This document shows, one piece after another, positions 61,814 to 64,000 of a stretch of 64,000 nt of DNA. The stretch is from the NCBI RefSeq assembly GCF_000252125.1, contig NZ_AHKF01000010.1:309504-373503 (forward strand). The letters are read 5' to 3'. Under the pieces are notes generated by a model. It was not told where the DNA came from. It was given only the letters and a program-made list of their open reading frames with translations, and did not search any database. Source of the DNA: Flavobacterium frigoris PS1 (GTDB lineage: Bacteria; Bacteroidota; Bacteroidia; Flavobacteriales; Flavobacteriaceae). Within the stretch, counting starts at the first letter, position 1; each line of letters opens with the position of its first letter. The position numbers and the translations under genes were made by a program.

Positions 61814-63007
61814 ATGTACGGAAAAATTAAAGAACATCTTCAAAACGAATTACAAACAATTGAAGATAACGGGATTTTTAAGAAAGAAAGAATCATTACA
61901 TCACCGCAAGATGCTGAAATCACGGTTTCGACAGGAGAAACGGTTTTGAATTTTTGTGCAAATAATTATTTAGGATTATCATCACACCCAGAGGTGATCC
62001 AAGCGGCGAAAGATGCAATGGATACTCATGGATTCGGAATGTCATCTGTACGTTTTATTTGTGGTACACAAGATATTCACAAAACATTAGAAAGAAAGAT
62101 TTCTGAGTTTTACGGGACGGAAGATACTATTTTATATGCGGCGGCTTTTGATGCAAACGGAGGGGTTTTTGAACCTTTATTTGGAGAAGGAGATGCTATA
62201 ATTTCAGATAGTTTGAATCATGCCTCTATTATTGATGGAGTTCGTTTGTGTAAAGCAGCACGTTACCGTTATGCAAATAACGACATGGCCGATTTAGAAC
62301 AACAACTAATCAAAGCAAATGAATCGGGCAGTCGTTTTAAAATAATAGTTACTGACGGTGTTTTTTCTATGGACGGTATTGTAGCATCGTTAGACAAAAT
62401 TTGTGACCTAGCGGATAAATATGATGCGATGGTTATGGTAGATGAATGTCATGCTGCCGGTTTTATTGGAGCGACAGGAAAAGGAACACTTGAGGCTAAA
62501 GGAGTAATGGGAAGAGTCGATATCATCACTGGAACTCTTGGAAAAGCCTTGGGAGGAGCAATGGGCGGATATACGACCGCTAAAAAAGAAATCATCGAAT
62601 TGTTGCGTCAGCGTTCAAGACCGTATTTATTCTCTAATTCTTTAGCACCTGCTATTGTTGGAGCATCGATTAAAGTTTTTGAACTTTTAGAAAAAGACAC
62701 TACTTTACGAGATAAGTTGGAATGGAATACAAATTATTTCAAAGACGGAATGAAAAAGGCTGGTTTTGATATCGTTGAAGGAGATTCTGCGATTGTGCCA
62801 GTTATGCTCTATGATGCTAAGTTGTCACAAACTATGGCTGATGAATTACTTAAAAAAGGGATCTACGTAATTGGATTCTTTTTCCCTGTTGTGCCCAAAG
62901 ATAAGGCAAGAATCAGGGTTCAGCTGTCAGCCGCACATACAAAAGAGCATTTGGATAAAGCTATAGCTGCATTTATCGAAGTGGGTGAGTCTTTAAATGT
63001 TGTGTAA
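61814..63007 (+). CDS. kbl: Glycine C-acetyltransferase
   Basis: Kbl is a PLP enzyme that forms 2-amino-3-ketobutyrate from glycine and acetyl-CoA, or the reverse, in threonine catabolism. The 397-residue fold-type I aminotransferase has [19 protein letters not shown] at the N-terminus, the PLP-binding [13 protein letters not shown] and [16 protein letters not shown], and the cofactor Lys in [17 protein letters not shown]. The partner threonine dehydrogenase (tdh) is not adjacent. Confidence 0.96.
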   Translation: MYGKIKEHLQNELQTIEDNGIFKKERIITSPQDAEITVSTGETVLNFCANNYLGLSSHPEVIQAAKDAMDTHGFGMSSVRFICGTQDIHKTLERKISEFYGTEDTILYAAAFDANGGVFEPLFGEGDAIISDSLNHASIIDGVRLCKAARYRYANNDMADLEQQLIKANESGSRFKIIVTDGVFSMDGIVASLDKICDLADKYDAMVMVDECHAAGFIGATGKGTLEAKGVMGRVDIITGTLGKALGGAMGGYTTAKKEIIELLRQRSRPYLFSNSLAPAIVGASIKVFELLEKDTTLRDKLEWNTNYFKDGMKKAGFDIVEGDSAIVPVMLYDAKLSQTMADELLKKGIYVIGFFFPVVPKDKARIRVQLSAAHTKEHLDKAIAAFIEVGESLNVV

Positions 63008-63072
63008 TTACATTTAGAAGTTGTATAATTTCCACTTTTGGTGGTTTATATAGGTTTTTTTTAACATTTCTT

Positions 63073-63103
63073 TTTGTAGTTAAAGAATTACGCGTTACTT
63101 TTG
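63073..63103 (+). promoter_or_regulatory. Promoter of the OmpA family gene
   Basis: TTTG at 63073-63076, then 19 nt, then the exact -7 box TACTTTTG at 63096-63103. The ATG follows 37 nt later. Confidence 0.7.
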
Positions 63104-63140
63104 TGTGTAATTAACTAAATTGTAATCAAAAAAATTAAGT

Positions 63141-64000
63141 ATGAAACATCTTAACAAAATTTTAGTTGCTGTAATGATGGTGATGGGCTTAAGCTCTCAC
63201 GCACAAGACAGTAACAACCCATGGGCTGTCTCTTTTGGAGTTAATGCCGTAGACACTAAAACAAGTGCTGGTGGTGGAAATGGATGGTTAGATCAGCATT
63301 TCTCTCAACCTTTTGCTGTAAAAGACAACTGGAATGTTCTTCCTTCTGTATCGTACATCAGTGTATCGAAGTACTTAGGGGATAATTTCTCTTTTGGAGT
63401 TCAGGGTTCTGTGAACAAAATTGATAAATATGTAAAATTTGACCCTACTGCTGTTGGTCATGATTCAAGAGGGTATGTAGTATCTAACCCAGGAGATTTA
63501 ATGTATTATGGTATTGATGCTAGTGTTAAATACAGCTTCATGAGCCTTATCAATTCTAAAGTTATTGACCCTTCGTTACACGTAGGTGGAGGTTATACTT
63601 TCTTTGGAGATAGTAGTTATGGTACTGTAAATCCAGGTGCTGGATTAACTTTTTGGTTTTCAGATAACATCGGTTTTTCGCTTGAAACGTCATACAAAAA
63701 AGCGTTTGGAGATAGAGAAGATGCTTCAGGAACACCAGATGCACCATCACATTTTCAACACACTGCTGGTCTTACTTTCAAATTTGGAGGAAAAGATACT
63801 GACGGAGATGGAATCTACGATAAAGATGATGCTTGTCCAGAAGTTGCTGGTTTGAAAGAATTCAATGGTTGTCCTGATACTGATGGAGATGGAATTATCG
63901 ATGGAAATGATGCTTGTCCAGATGTATTTGGTTTAGCTGCATTAAACGGTTGTCCTGACACTGACGGAGATGGTATTGCTGATAAAGATGATGCTTGTCC
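63141..64000 (+). CDS. OmpA family protein with TSP3 calcium repeats (3' end outside window)
   Basis: The frame starts at ATG 63141 with a Sec signal peptide ([22 protein letters not shown]) and runs to the window edge without a stop, so only ~286 residues are visible. An outer-membrane beta-barrel region (about residues 25-215, for example [23 protein letters not shown]-like strands) is followed by thrombospondin type 3 repeats of the form [19 protein letters not shown]. An OmpA/MotB peptidoglycan-binding domain would normally follow but lies outside. It is among the most abundant outer-membrane proteins in relatives. Confidence 0.85.
   Translation, partial: MKHLNKILVAVMMVMGLSSHAQDSNNPWAVSFGVNAVDTKTSAGGGNGWLDQHFSQPFAVKDNWNVLPSVSYISVSKYLGDNFSFGVQGSVNKIDKYVKFDPTAVGHDSRGYVVSNPGDLMYYGIDASVKYSFMSLINSKVIDPSLHVGGGYTFFGDSSYGTVNPGAGLTFWFSDNIGFSLETSYKKAFGDREDASGTPDAPSHFQHTAGLTFKFGGKDTDGDGIYDKDDACPEVAGLKEFNGCPDTDGDGIIDGNDACPDVFGLAALNGCPDTDGDGIADKDDAC

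Noticed and set aside
1..64000. tRNA, rRNA, insertion sequences and prophage genes
   Set aside because: I looked on both strands and saw none; short tRNA-like hairpins could still be missed without a covariance search.

Overview
The window is a typical chromosomal stretch of a Flavobacterium-like member of the Bacteroidota. The evidence is the AT-rich composition, many copies of the Bacteroidota promoter box TAnnTTTG at gene starts, weak or absent Shine-Dalgarno sequences, a type IX secretion protein (PorZ-like), TonB receptors with CarboxypepD_reg domains, an IPExxxVDY protein and an OmpA protein with thrombospondin type 3 calcium repeats. Almost everything is core genome. I see no rRNA, tRNA, insertion sequence, prophage or CRISPR array.

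Layout. 1-10.6 kb: PorZ-like T9SS protein (5' end outside the window), recO, ileS, a DksA/TraR-like protein, lspA, a small lipoprotein, then a leftward group (5-formyl-THF cyclo-ligase, PLP decarboxylase, succinylglutamate desuccinylase-like). 10.7-20.7 kb: uvrC, a patatin/outer-membrane-barrel protein, then an aromatic amino acid catabolism neighbourhood (hmgA, hppD, tryptophan 2,3-dioxygenase) interleaved with a DUF3108 protein and an M23 peptidase lipoprotein. 20.9-29.6 kb: pgi and two large TonB-dependent receptors that share one promoter architecture. 29.6-40.7 kb: small membrane protein, RlpA-like protein, CYTH protein, dinB, PAS protein, Bax inhibitor-1 family protein, pyk, IPExxxVDY, rnc-fabF-acpP, purN-rnhA and a PfkB kinase. 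40.8-46.6 kb: purF, two tandem copies of a putative small RNA gene, superoxide dismutase, comF, glyS. 47.0-51.1 kb: a signalling island with a LytTR regulator whose phosphoacceptor Asp is Glu, an 88-residue secreted protein made of four identical 14-residue repeats, and a TPR histidine kinase with its response regulator. 51.2-64 kb: thiL, a 1-phosphofructokinase-like kinase, lepA, dusB, a LolE/FtsX-like permease, rbfA, an AddA-like helicase-nuclease, kbl and an OmpA family protein cut by the window end.

Most notable signals: (1) two 71-nt putative RNA genes between purF and sod, identical over the first 48 nt, each starting exactly where its TAnnTTTG box predicts, with a compensatory base-pair change in the terminator stem; (2) the repeat protein and its regulators at 47-51 kb; (3) a family of four intergenic repeats with conserved arms and exchangeable central hairpins; (4) tandem TTAAC repeats 11 bp apart, placed identically upstream of both TonB receptors and resembling Pho boxes; (5) three genes (dinB, glyS, rbfA) with TAnnTTTG-N4-ATG, implying leaderless mRNAs; (6) an isoleucyl-tRNA synthetase with a swapped GXHH signature, expected to be mupirocin hyper-resistant.
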